Assembly: GCA_013115145.1 (NCBI GenBank)
Contig: JAAPAO010000099.1
Span: 1-64,000, forward strand
Source: Perkinsus chesapeaki
Lineage: Eukaryota; Perkinsozoa; Perkinsida; Perkinsidae
Reading direction: 5' to 3'
Length of the DNA: 64,000 nucleotides
Part shown: positions 12,248-21,984 of the stretch, piece by piece
Position numbering within the stretch: position 1 is the stretch's first letter
Layout: the number at the start of each line of letters is the position of its first letter
Notes under the pieces: model-generated
What the model saw: the letters and a program-made list of their open reading frames with translations, nothing else
Told to the model about the DNA's origin: nothing
The model's database searches: none
Translations under genes and position numbers: made by a program

Positions 12248-12425
12248 TCGCGTTAATATATACACAGTTGTGCTACACATCTTTGGAACACAAGAGATAT
12301 ACTCCCTACGATACGCGTATTTATGCGGAGCACAACTTGTTGTGTGTAGAGTAAATACGCGTATCGCAGGGAGAGCATGTCCGTTGCGCACCAGAGATGT
12401 GTCGCACAACTATATATATATATAT
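12248..12425. repeat. Imperfect long inverted repeat around the element's 5' terminus
   Basis: About 68 bp upstream of 12318 are an imperfect inverted copy (roughly three quarters identical by eye) of the first bases of repeat A after 12357. For example, AGTTGTGCTACACATCT upstream pairs with the complement of AGATGTGTCGCACAACT downstream, and CTCCCTACGATACGCG with CGCGTATCGCAGGGAG. The arms flank TATTTA, 28 bp and TAAATA. So the 5' flank carries a head-to-head, diverged copy of the element's own end. Confidence 0.8.
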
Positions 12426-12589
12426 ACTTTTATATATATATTACGGGCCAGCGAGTGCCCATGCGACGACGGCCAAGGGTTGTGTTCAAGTAGTGGTTCA
12501 AGGCCACCAGTGTAACCACATGGGCTTCTCGCTAACCTTCCGGTTCATCCTGCTGTAGCAGTATTGTGCCAAAAAAGGCAAATTTTTTT
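12318..12589 (+). repeat. Split direct repeat A1
   Basis: This 272-bp segment begins TATTTATGCGGAGCACAAC and ends in a T run after GCCAAAAAAGGCAAA. It recurs as A2 at 18802..19077, differing mainly in the length of an internal TA-dinucleotide run. It contains the 28-bp core flanked by TATTTA and TAAATA. The gag-like start codon lies four bases after its end, so the repeat probably also serves as promoter and leader. Confidence 0.93.
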
Positions 12590-12593
12590 CCTC

Positions 12594-13734
12594 ATGCCCG
12601 TCTCCGAAGGCATCCAAGAGATCGTCGAGAAACACTGTGACGATGAGATCATCCTCAAGGCTGTGTTGGAGGTCCTCGAGAGTGGGGCGGTGAGCCGCGT
12701 GGCCCTGCTCGCCGGCCTCAAAGACTCCGACATAGATTTCTTGCGTGATGCTGTCCTTGAGAAGGACGATAGCCTCAAGGTTAAGAAGGTGGCTATTGGT
12801 GCCACTTTCAGGGCTTTGGTTCGAGAGGCTTCGTTCCAGATGGACCTCGCCGAGACGGCCGGGCGGGTTAAGCATGCAGCTTCCCGCCAGGAACAGTCGG
12901 TCATTGCCCTGAAGTCTAGGTTGAAGACGTTAAAATCTCTTTTCGGTCTGGATACTATTGACAACGACGTCTTCCCTACCCTGGAGGTTTTCAACAAGCT
13001 CAAGTCCTCTCTGGGTACATTCGTAGACTTCAAAAGGGAGTTGCACAACTGCAAGTACGTGCCGTCCGAGAAGAATGTTCTGCTCAACTTATCAACTGGT
13101 GAGGGACAGCCAGCGCTAGCAGCGATTCCTCTAAAGGAATCTGGTGCCGGAGAAACGCCAGACGATAAGCTTGGAGGTTCCTCTTGGCTTAGCTGTTTCA
13201 ACAGGTACATGTTGGGTCTTCTCCTCGCTGACTGTGACGCCGGTGACAAGGGTGTTCGCGACAACGGCGACGGTCACTTGCCGTTGCCTAACATTGATCC
13301 CCTAACCCTCTTGACCTATCAGGCCAAGATTTCTCAGATCGCTTCCGATTCTGGTTGGAGTGTAGCTACTCTGGTCGACGATAGATTCAGGCGGGTGGTC
13401 GAGACCAAGTTCATGAATGGTTCACGGTGAAAACAGGAACGGAGAGGTGAACCGTTCACCTCTCCGTTCCTGTTTTCAAGACTTCGCGGTTCTGGCTGGT
13501 TTGAGAGTGGAGTTGTCTATGAGGTCTTCCGGCTCTGGCGGTTCGAAGCGTTCGAGCGTCTCCTCGCATGAAAATAACCCAAATAAGAAGAAGAAGAAGT
13601 CGAAAGGCCCCTGTTACGACTTCCTTGCTAACGGAGTGTGCAAGCGGTCCAATTGCCCGTATGCACACAGAAAGGCATCTGGGAAAGCTGAGAAGGGCGA
13701 GAATGATGCTCCCAAGAAGGGTTCTGCAAAGTAA
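12594..13734 (+). pseudogene. gag-like ORF with C-terminal CCCH knuckle, interrupted
   Basis: The first part (start ATG at 12594, 278 codons to the TGA at 13428) encodes a mostly helical protein beginning MPVSEGIQEIVEKHCDDEII, as expected for the capsid-like first ORF of Ngaro/DIRS elements. The second part (13417..13734, another frame) is Ser/Lys-rich and contains GPCYDFLANGVCKRSNCPYA followed by H, a C-x8-C-x4-C-x3-H zinc knuckle, and ends KKGSAK. The frames meet inside a perfect 51-bp palindrome. Reading across it without about 34 inserted bases would make one ORF, so the interruption looks secondary. The upstream in-frame ATG at 12564 lies inside repeat A1 and is less likely the start. 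Role in nucleic-acid packaging is inferred from position and the knuckle. Confidence 0.8.
13428..13478. repeat. Perfect palindrome P1, 25-bp arms around one C
   Basis: Left arm 13428..13452 (starts TGAAAACAGGAACGG) and right arm 13454..13478 (ends CCGTTCCTGTTTTCA) are exact reverse complements with C at 13453 between them. The left arm supplies the TGA that ends the first gag frame. The right arm plus the preceding GGTTCAC suggests a microhomology-mediated inverted duplication of the right-arm sequence. Confidence 0.97.
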
Positions 13735-13737
13735 TGC

Positions 13738-15102
13738 ATGTTCCTTGCATTTCTCTTTTTTTTTCTTGCGTCGTCTTCTCGGATTTCTTCGACCATTGCG
13801 CTCGCAGAACGGGTAATCCTGAGTGACTCTACGCTGCTCTGTTCTCGTTGTGAGGTCTACCTTGTTGCGTTGTTACCCACTAGTTTGGATTCGCAACGTC
13901 CTTACCGGTGGAGGGCTCTGTCCGTATAGGCGCGGCGGAGTAAACAGTAGGCGTTCGGGATCGGCTAGTAAAACAGGCTAGCGAGGCCCTTCGCGACTGT
14001 TTGGAGCGGTTCAGGAACACCCTCCAAGTCAGCGATTCCGTTGGGGTCGTCGGGTTTATCGAGGTTCGAAATCCTCCTTAAACAGCGAATAAAGCATTCC
14101 TCGTCTGTCCTGCTATTATGCACGAGGACGACGGATAGGCCGTAGTAACCGGTAACTCATTTAACTGGTGAATCACCAGTGGTTACCATGATGGTAATAC
14201 CATCAGCTCTCAGTTGGCTCACTCCTTTGTGAGTCGCATTGTGAGCATGACGATTCCTGGTAGGCCTCGGTACTGCTTGGAGAGGTCCGGAAACCTCATC
14301 CATGGTAGCGCCAGGTTGTCCGTTGTCGCCCGTCCTGCTATTGTGCATGACAGGGCCGACGGAATAGTCATATTGGCTCACCATTAAGCTCTCCAAGAGC
14401 TGCTTTTGAGTTTATGAGCAACCGATCCAAATGTCTGTTTGTGATTTCGGGCCAGGTCTTTACCTCGTAAAGATGGGTGGGGGCCCCAATCTGAGAGTCT
14501 CAGACTGAGACCAATGGGTCCCACGAGAGGACTATCTAGTTGAGTCAGAGCCAGTGGTATTGCCAGTTAGGGCAATCACACACTAAAGGCCGAGCTGTCT
14601 CAAAGACGGTGTCTCTCAGAGAGATTCTCCCTTAGCTCCATTAGGACCTCGCCTGTGCTCCTTGGGCCTCGCCAGGGCGGCCCTGGCAGGGCCTTTTTCC
14701 AGTCATAGACCGGGACAGGGGCTGCTTGGTGATGCTCAGTCTCAGAGCGGCCCAGATTGGGCCTGATTCCTAAGGAGTTGGGTGGTCCGTGTTCCATTGA
14801 GGGGTTATCGTTCTGTCGTCATTGACGAATCGTCATTTTGATGGCGTCGAAGGACGTGAAGTCGACCTCTGCCTGCCTGGGTCTCAGGCTGTGGGGCCGG
14901 TAGTCACGGGCTGGTTAGTAACAGGCAGTTTACATCTGGGCGATGTTGGCAACATTATGCTGCCCAGTTCTCGCAAGAGGGGGATGTGTAGAGTTACAGC
15001 CTCTGGGCCAGAGGCTGTGGCTTTGTGTAGTCGCCTGCTGAACGAGTCCCGCTCCCATACCTCCCCATCGTTCTCTGTTTTTTTTTCTCCTTTTTTCGCA
15101 GC
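13738..15102 (+). other. Non-coding, hairpin-rich spacer between gag and pol
   Basis: About 1.36 kb without a sustained ORF. It contains many short perfect stem-loops: 14164..14180 (ACTGGTGA-A-TCACCAGT), 14190..14204 (GATGGTA-A-TACCATC) and 14490..14504 (TCTGAGA-G-TCTCAGA), plus GGCCCA/TGGGCC near 14750 and GCCTCT/AGAGGC near 15000. It ends with a long pyrimidine tract and CGCAG at 15070..15102, a strong 3' splice-site look-alike directly before the pol frame. It may be an intron or structured RNA region of the element. Confidence 0.6.
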
Positions 15103-17325
15103 TCAGCCGCTCCTTTCTTAGGCCCATTGGTCCACCCCTAGTCACGTCGGGGGAGGTTCACAAGCATCTGCAAAACATCGCCGACCTCGTTAGCGACAAC
15201 GCTAGAGAAGAGGAGAGGCTTTTGCTAGAGTCCTTGGTGGACGGCACAGGCGAACGTGGCGTACTTTCGCGAGATGACTTTGCAAAACCTACTGACTCCA
15301 TGACACATCTTGTAAATATCTTCCTGGAGGAGGTGGAAATCTTATCCTCACCGCGTGTGGTCGAGAAGATCATGTCGTGGGCCGCTCTGGATCGTGAAAG
15401 CCAATCTGAGAGTACCGTCTGGAATGAGCTTGAGAGTTCTATCCAAGTCTGCGCAGAGCGAATAAGGAACTCGTGGGGTGCGGTCTTGGGGGTTCCCACT
15501 CGGTCCGCCTTGGCGGGTGGTCCTATTCGCGCTCCGCTTGTAGAGGCAGTACTCCGAAAGATGCAGAAGGAGTCTCCCCAACGAAAAATTGACTCGGATA
15601 TATTCCCGGAATATATCCGAGTCAATTTTTAATATTATATTATTCCGTCTGATTGATGTCGGAGTGCCTCTGGGGACATCATCCGAGGTGGCCGTCAGTG
15701 GCGCTTGGCCTACTTACCACCCCAAGCACAAGCACGACTATCAGCTCTCGCGCGATCTCTGGCGAAACTATGAATCCGCGGAGCATTATAGCGAGGAGGT
15801 TACTAAAACTATCGAGGCCGAGATCACGGCTGACCGGATGGCGGTCATTGACCGAGGTGACCTTGGCCAAGTTCGAGCCGTGACTCGACTAGCGTGCATC
15901 CCGCATTTCAAAGAGGATGGTACTATTCGGAAAGTCCGGTTAATCGATGATATGAGGCGAAGCGGTGCGAACTGTCTTAGAGAGCCTAACCTGCAGGAAA
16001 CTATCCTGCTTCCATCTATACGTTCGGCGGTGGCCGCTGTGCTGCAGGACGAAGGTTCGCCAGGTCCTAGTTCTCCAGGCCGCGTTTTCTGGCTCGAATC
16101 AGATATCCGGAGTGCCTTCCGCCTAGTGCCATTGGCCGAGCCCGACACTTGGTTTTGCGTGAACAAAGTTCATGAGGGTTTTGTGAGGCATTTGATGTTG
16201 CCCTTCGGGGCTACCAGTAGTCCTCTAATCTTCGTGAGGGCATCTTCAGGTGTCGCTCTCATCGAATGTCGAGTCCGGCGACAGGCGGAGTTGCATCCCC
16301 GCGTGATCATATACGTAGATGATAGAGGTTCTAAGGCTCGTGCCAAGCAGCTAGCGAAGGCTACACTAATATCAATATTAGTCGACGCAGTCTGCGGCGT
16401 TCCGACCGCCACGGAAAAGTTACATGCCTCTACCACTCCACACTGCCTGGGGTTCGTCATGGATCTTGACAGGGGGGTTCTCACCATCCCGCACGAGAAA
16501 TGTACCACAATTGGAGACGCACTACTCCCTCTGACTACCGTAGGCTCTCTTGCAGTTGTGAAAGATCTCGAGCGATTGACGGGCCGGCTCAGTTGGGTGG
16601 CCGGAGCTTTCAAGAGAATCAACCCTTTCTTGTCCTCCTTCTACAGTACTCTGAAGGTTGCCGAGTCCAAGGGTTTAAGGTCTATAACAGTTGGCCGCAA
16701 TCTAGCCTACGCGGCCCGTTTCCTCCGTCATTTTATTTCGGCGGACTGCTCTATTCCCTTCAACAGCCTCCTACCGGAGTTGGGAACGCTTGCGCGAGCT
16801 GTTGTCGTATTCGATGCATCTGGTGGCTTCCTCGGGGGTGTTGTATTTGAGCGCAATCCTCCAGGCTGTGGTCATTCGTTCTACTGGTACCACCTCGATT
16901 TGAACGACGAACGAGTCGTTAGCAGCGTAAAACAGATTCTTGGCTATGGCGACGAGGTCTTGGAAGGGATTTGCTTCCACGAGCTCCTTTCGGCAGCTCT
17001 CGGCATACTGCTCACTGACCCATCCCAGCCCGTTGTTGTCGTTTCCGATAATGTGGCCTGTGTGAGAGCACTACAGAAGATGCGGAGTAAGTCTGCGGCT
17101 CTCAATTGTATTTTGGAGCGACTTATGCTCGTTCGTCCTGGCTTGGCAGCCCCATCTCTATATGCGCAGCACCTTGCCGGGGAGCTCAATATCCTGGCAG
17201 ACCAGATATCGCGTAGTGATATACAAACTAACCGGAGTATTTTCTACAGAGTTGACGGTGCTGTAGAGCGAGACGCTTTGCTCGAGTTGGCGAAGCTTAC
17301 ATGCGCAAGGACCGGCGGTTTCTGA
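15103..17325 (+). pseudogene. pol: reverse transcriptase and RNase H (Ngaro/DIRS type), interrupted
   Basis: The frame opens after the splice-like CGCAG at 15102 and runs to 15632 (N-terminal pol domain). It then meets a palindrome and continues in another frame to 17325. The RT carries SDIRSAFRLVPL, MLPFGATSSPLIF and the catalytic YVDD (near 16312). The RNase H region has VVVFDASGGFLGG, then FHELLSAALG, VVSDNVACVRAL and HLAGELNILADQISR, matching the D-E-D-D layout of DIRS RNase H. Removing about 40 bases around 15606..15646 would restore one continuous frame, so the break is a secondary insertion. The product would copy the element RNA; recombinase and gag lie on either side. Confidence 0.9.
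15584..15630. repeat. Perfect palindrome P2, 23-bp arms around one C
   Basis: Left arm 15584..15606 (AAAAATTGACTCGGATATAT then TCC) and right arm 15608..15630 are exact reverse complements around C at 15607. The upstream pol frame ends just after it and the downstream frame begins inside it. Flanking ATATTCC and ATTATTCCG suggest microhomology at the insertion point. Confidence 0.97.
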
Positions 17326-17458
17326 GTAGGTTGTTTCTCTGTGATGCCTCAGTCTCACAGCTGTTTCAGTCAGAAGGGTCCTGAGTTCAGTCCGCTATTA
17401 TTGAGCGTTCAATCAAGCGATACCGTTCCCTTTTCCCTGATTTGATAGACAGATTGGG

Positions 17459-18592
17459 ATGGTCCCAGCATTCACCCCTCTGAAGGCTTGCCAGCGCGAA
17501 CTATCAAACCGGAAGTCATTCGGCCGGCCCTCACTGACTCGTGCGGATAGGCCTCCAATCGTTCGTGGGACCATCAGTCCCAAACGACGAGGCTCAGCCA
17601 AGAAGGCCTCATATGTCTCGAAACGTCTGTCGCGTGAGGACGTGAATGCGTTTGTGACTGAAGCCAGGGCCCCCAGTACGAGGAGGTCATATGAAGCAAT
17701 AAGGAAGGCTTACGTGAGAGTTATGGAGAGCGCACAAATTGTCCCATATCCGCTGGTGCCGGCTAAAGCTATTCACTTCATAGTATCGCTAGTTAAGGGC
17801 GATTATACGTATGAAAGTGTCAGAAACTATGCACAGCGCATCAAATCTTTAGCGAAAGAGGAACGTGGCGATGTTTTTGATGTCTAGGGAGAAGAGCGGT
17901 TCAAGCTGGCTCTGCGTGCTGCGTCCAAACTGTGCCGCCAGGCCAGTTCAATTGAACAGAAACGCGCCGGGACTTTCACAGCAGACGAAGTCATTGCTAT
18001 TGCGCATATCCAGGACCCCTTACACGAAGGAACCGTATGTGCGATCCTATGCGGAGTCAGCTGTCTGTTGAGAGTCAATGAACTGCTGGCGCTATCTAAG
18101 GGCGATATTCACTTCAGCTCTGACGGCCTGTCGGCCCAGATCATCGTAAGGAGGAGCAAAACAGACCCCAGCGGGCGGGGTTGTCAGCTCACGGTGGGCT
18201 GCCTGTGCGGACAAGGCCCTGCACGTGACGAATGCGCGGTGCACAGGCTGAGGTGGTGGGTATGCGTGACATGCGAGGCGGAAGACAGCCTCCTGTTCCC
18301 GTACACGAGAGACCGCTTTATTAAGGACATGTCCGATCTAGCATCCAGAGCAATTGGTTTTCGTGGTTGTGTCGGACGGTCGTTCAAAGGGCACTCTCTT
18401 AGGCGGTCGGCAGCCCAGATCCTCTTTCATCATGGAGTTAACATCGAACACATAGTTGAAGCCGGGAGGTGGGCCTCGTCGCGCTCCCTGTCGATGGCAT
18501 ACTTGAGAGAAGGAGCATATAAACCTATCCGTCAAGCTGAATTGACGAGGATAATGCTGGACACCTCTCGCTTCCAAGCAGTGAGGACGTAA
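17459..18592 (+). pseudogene. Tyrosine recombinase with one in-frame TAG
   Basis: One frame is open from 17459 to 18592 except for a TAG at 17885..17887. The N-terminal part is an Arg/Lys-rich SAM-like core-binding region (APSTRRSYEAIRKAYVRVME). The C-terminal catalytic domain shows the first catalytic Arg in CLLRVNELLAL, the H-x-x-R box in GHSLRRSAAQIL, a Trp in the second His/Trp position in AGRWASSRSLSM, and the nucleophile Tyr in MAYLREG. This is the YR of DIRS/Ngaro elements, which integrates circular cDNA. The TAG between the two domains would remove catalysis unless read through. About 377 codons in all, normal for the family. Confidence 0.88.
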
Positions 18593-18616
18593 AAGTAAGA
18601 ATAGTGGAAAGAGGTT

Positions 18617-18807
18617 GGGAGGAGCTAGGTGTCTGATACCTTTAGCTGACGGCCTTGCAGTCGGCACGTCACAGTGATAGAGTCTTGTGGCTGACTCATC
18701 CGTTCAGGTATCGACGCCAAGCTCGCGACTTTGCCTCCAGCAACTGCTCTACATTGCTGCAAGGCAATGTCGCCCTCTTCCCACTCTCCCGAAGAGATAG
18801 CTATTTA
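18617..18807 (+). repeat. Split direct repeat B1
   Basis: 191 bp starting GGGAGGAGCTAGGTGTCTG and ending GATAGCTATTTA, abutting A2. It recurs as B2 at 19087..19277 with two substitutions (CGCCAAGC against CGCCTAGC, CCCACTC against CCCACCC). Confidence 0.93.
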
Positions 18808-19077
18808 TGCGGAGCACAACTTGTTGTGTGTAGAGTAAATACGCGTATCGCAGGGAGAGCATGTCCGTTGCGCACCAGAGATGTGTCGCACAAGTATATA
18901 TATATATATATACTTTTTATATATATATTACGGGCCAGCGAGTGCCCATGCGACGACGGCCAAGGGTTGTGTTCAAGTAGTGGTTCAAGGCCACCAGTGT
19001 AACCACATGGGCTTCTCGCTAACCTTCCGGTTCATCCTGCTGTAGCAGTATTGTGCCAAAAAAGGCAAATTTTTTTT
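18802..19077 (+). repeat. Split direct repeat A2
   Basis: Second copy of repeat A, 276 bp. It starts at the TATTTA shared with the end of B1 and carries the 28-bp core in the same orientation as A1, flanked by TAAATA at 18836..18841. It is followed by a short link and B2. The internal TA run is longer than in A1. Confidence 0.93.
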
Positions 19078-19086
19078 GTCTCTTTC

Positions 19087-19305
19087 GGGAGGAGCTAGGT
19101 GTCTGATACCTTTAGCTGACGGCCTTGCAGTCGGCACGTCACAGTGATAGAGTCTTGTGGCTGACTCATCCGTTCAGGTATCGACGCCTAGCTCGCGACT
19201 TTGCCTCCAGCAACTGCTCTACATTGCTGCAAGGCAATGTCGCCCTCTTCCCACCCTCCCGAAGAGATAGCTATTTACTCTACACACAACAAGTTGTGCT
19301 CCGCA
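19087..19305 (+). repeat. Split direct repeat B2 with inverted 28-bp terminal core
   Basis: B2 occupies 19087..19277 and ends in the same TATTTA as B1. The next 28 bp (19278..19305, beginning CTCTACACACAACAAG) are the exact reverse complement of the 28-bp core that follows TATTTA in A1 and A2. After that the sequence is unrelated flank (CACAAACGAGGG). So the element's two ends carry the core in opposite orientation. Confidence 0.93.
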
Positions 19306-19796
19306 CACAAACGAGGGTGCACGGTGTCAATACACACATTTTGGTTAGTGATCGTGTTGGCGAATTACCGTCCTCTTGGTCAAGTAAACCACTGGACTAG
19401 TGAGCCAAAACTTGGTCATGTTTGAACAATTCTCCGTTTATAGACTATAGATCTCTCACTCACGGTGTCATGACGTATATAAAGCTAGTAGCTCCGGCTA
19501 TATGTGACCAGCCTGTGGGTGGCGTTTAGTGCTACGAAACAGTGGCAGTACTGCTGCAGGTTTGAACAGTGCAATACTTTCAGGTTCCTCGACATTATTG
19601 CAGGGTTTAACTCCCATAAAGTTTGAAGGGATTTATACGCCGCTTGGTAAGCTTTTGAGTTTCACGTTTTTGACGTGTCTGTTTGAGTTTCACTGATTCG
19701 CTCCCCTAACAACGTGCCCCAATGGAGTGCGTGTGCACTTAGTTTGACTATTATTTACTTTCAAACACCAGTCATACTCCCTCAGAAACCTTTCTT

Positions 19797-21984
19797 TTAA
19801 AGTTTAAAATTTTCAAGCCATGCGCGTTCGATGCCAGCGCAATGTCCCATGCCTACCACCCCCACCATTTTACGGTAATTAGATCGACATAGGTAACCTG
19901 ACCAGTTTAAGAATCGCATCAGGAAGAGTCGCCCTTATCTCACCGGCCATTGTCCGATCTCGGTCTTCAATCATAACCTCGTAGACATGCGGCGCGCACT
20001 TCTGCATGATTGAGTTTATCTGGCCAGCTTTCTCACGACTCTTCAATTGCTCAGCTATACTGAGTATACCTGTCAGTCCCAACTGATTGTGAATATTCGC
20101 TAAGATGTACCTCCAGTATGATCAACGTCGAGGTCTTGTAGTTCTCTACATGCCAGCATCTGCTGCCAGTCTTGCTGAAGAGCTTTTGTGAGGCCCTCCA
20201 TGGTCAAAGTGATATCAACGTCCCCGGTGATAACCTAGAAAAATAAAAGCATTTCTTACATAAAAATAACCTGCAAAAACTCAGCACAAAGAGATAACCT
20301 TTTCGGTTACGAAGCCTGAGCTCGGTCGTTCACAAGAATCAACAGGGAGGAACGCAGAGAGGAAAGAGCCTTCCATTTTTCAGGAGCTTGTCCCCGACTA
20401 ATATGCAACTTGTGAAACGCTAAAACTTGTCCATTCGACCTGCAACCGTCCCACTGGGACCGTCTCAGGGTACATATAAGAAGCGAGGTTAACTGCTAAC
20501 CCACCTATCGCCATTAATTAGACAGTCCCTCATTCGAAGGAAATGTCACCCTACCCACCCTGGCTCCAATCTCCTCCGCGGTCTGGACCGCGGTCTTGAA
20601 CTCCGCTCCCGGCTCTATCCCCATCGACTTGAAGTTACCTTGAGAAATAAAGTATTTGAGAAGGGAGGATCGAGTTCCAAGTGAACTCAGTGCTGATTGT
20701 CTTTGAGTGATATGCAGTATTGGAATGTATGCATGCATTCAACTATGTTGGCAAGACAGGAAGAATTCGGGAATTTTCCACAAAAATGGCCCCTAACATC
20801 GCGTAGCAGTAAAGTGTAAGTTCTATACTTAATCGAAGGCCGTTATAGTCATCATCATGCTCAAGCTGATCTAACATGTGTATTATTATAATCGAGGTTT
20901 TGAGAACCCGCATGATACTATTATAAGATATATAATCCTTGGTTTTATTGTACCATAGAAGCCTCGAAGCCCTTGCTCCAACATAGCCTGCAGAGGGAGG
21001 CCTCCACCGGAGCCAACTCCACGCAGGAGGACTTTAAGCATTTCCGCGAGGCCACCAGGAGTGTCACCGAAACCACCGGCACGCATCTGAAAGAAGTATA
21101 GGGGCTTAATGTTGAAAAGCTCAAGTGGAGGACGAGGATCAAACGCATTATAATATTCGATAATGCTAATATTCATCGACTAAATTAGACTCTCAAGCGT
21201 CGCCGGATTCGGATACCTTCTGCAGTCTCTTTGGGCATAACTCCACCATTACACCTTCAGGGCGCTCAGTCAGTATCATATCTCGAACTTGCTCTGCACT
21301 GGATGACGACACATGAGCTGTTCCTAAATAACACAGCTACAGAGAATCACCCGAAACTGTCTGTGACATCTCCCAGCAGCATAAGACGGTAATCGATTCT
21401 ATTCGTTCTGGGCTACTGCTGGCCGAGCCAACCTATCCAATCCTACATTGAGTTAAGACTACGCCGGAAGATACTGAAATACCACCCGAATTCACCGCTC
21501 GAATAATATATAACTTTTTTATGAAAAGTTTTTATATTGGTTATGTATGACAGATCTTTAAAGCAGAAAATCTCCCTTTCGTGGCGCTCAACAGTAAAAG
21601 CCATTGGCTTCAGCTCTTTGCTGAAACGCTCCTTATTTTCGTGACTCCGTTATATTCACCAAATTGCCCCCCAAGAATGAACCTTCATTGAACGCATATC
21701 ATTTTCCTACCCCAAATTCACAGAGTGCGCATTCAGCTACGTCATTGTCTCAACCGGGTTCAAAGACAATCCTACTGCATGTTCTTCGATCTCGCATGGG
21801 AGAGAGATGCAGCAGTACCCCAGACCTCACCGATGAGAACAACCTCTCTCCCAGATGCTCTTAGATAGCTGACTGTTGGGTTCCTAGTACTGTGCTCTAC
21901 CGATGCTCCTACTATAGAGGAGGAAAAGCATCTTAATGCGAAGCTTAATGCAATGCGAGGACTGTGAAGATATGTAGATATCAT
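19797..21984 (-). CDS. TraB-domain protein, seven exons
   Basis: Exons 21984..21831, 21323..21217, 21086..20954, 20638..20559, 20234..20111, 20069..19944 and 19897..19797 join in frame to 274 residues, all with GT-AG junctions; introns five and six are 41 and 46 nt. The N-terminus (MISTYLHSPRIALSFALRCF) looks like a mitochondrial targeting helix. TraB signatures follow: VVLIGTAHVSSSSAEQVRDM, GVMVELCPKRLQ, FKSMGIEPGAEFKTAVQTAE, VITGDVDITL, YEVMIEDRDRTMAG and VVGMGHCAGIE. TraB/PrgY-fold proteins (also in plant and animal mitochondria or outer membranes) have a Tiki/erythromycin-esterase-like fold; the exact reaction is unclear. An earlier-looking stop at 19879 lies inside the last intron. The large Gly/Leu-rich exon three is less conserved. 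Confidence 0.85.

Larger units (their letters stand above)
12318..19305 (+). mobile_element. Ngaro/DIRS-type tyrosine-recombinase retrotransposon, about 7.0 kb
   Basis: The element has the order A1, gag-like ORF, non-coding spacer, RT-RNase H, tyrosine recombinase, B1, A2, B2. This is the split-direct-repeat architecture known for Ngaro/PAT-like members of the DIRS order. It encodes no DDE integrase; insertion would use the tyrosine recombinase through a circular intermediate. A1 (12318..12589) repeats as A2 (18802..19077), and B1 (18617..18807) repeats as B2 (19087..19277) with two mismatches. Near identity of the repeats implies fairly recent insertion, yet all three ORFs are interrupted: two by inverted duplications, one by a TAG. 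It is probably non-autonomous now. Closest family placement inside DIRS would need a tree. Confidence 0.92.

Noticed and set aside
15158-15625. 155-codon minus-strand ORF over the pol N-terminus
   Set aside because: It is the shadow of the plus-strand pol ORF and gains its N-terminus only because the palindrome mirrors the sequence.
16170-16622. 150-codon minus-strand ORF inside RT
   Set aside because: It is antisense to the conserved RT motifs; no independent features.
19879-20082. TraB gene ending at the TAA near 19879
   Set aside because: Splicing a 46-nt GT-AG intron (19943..19898) extends the protein into the conserved VVGMGHCAGIE motif, so the stop is intronic.
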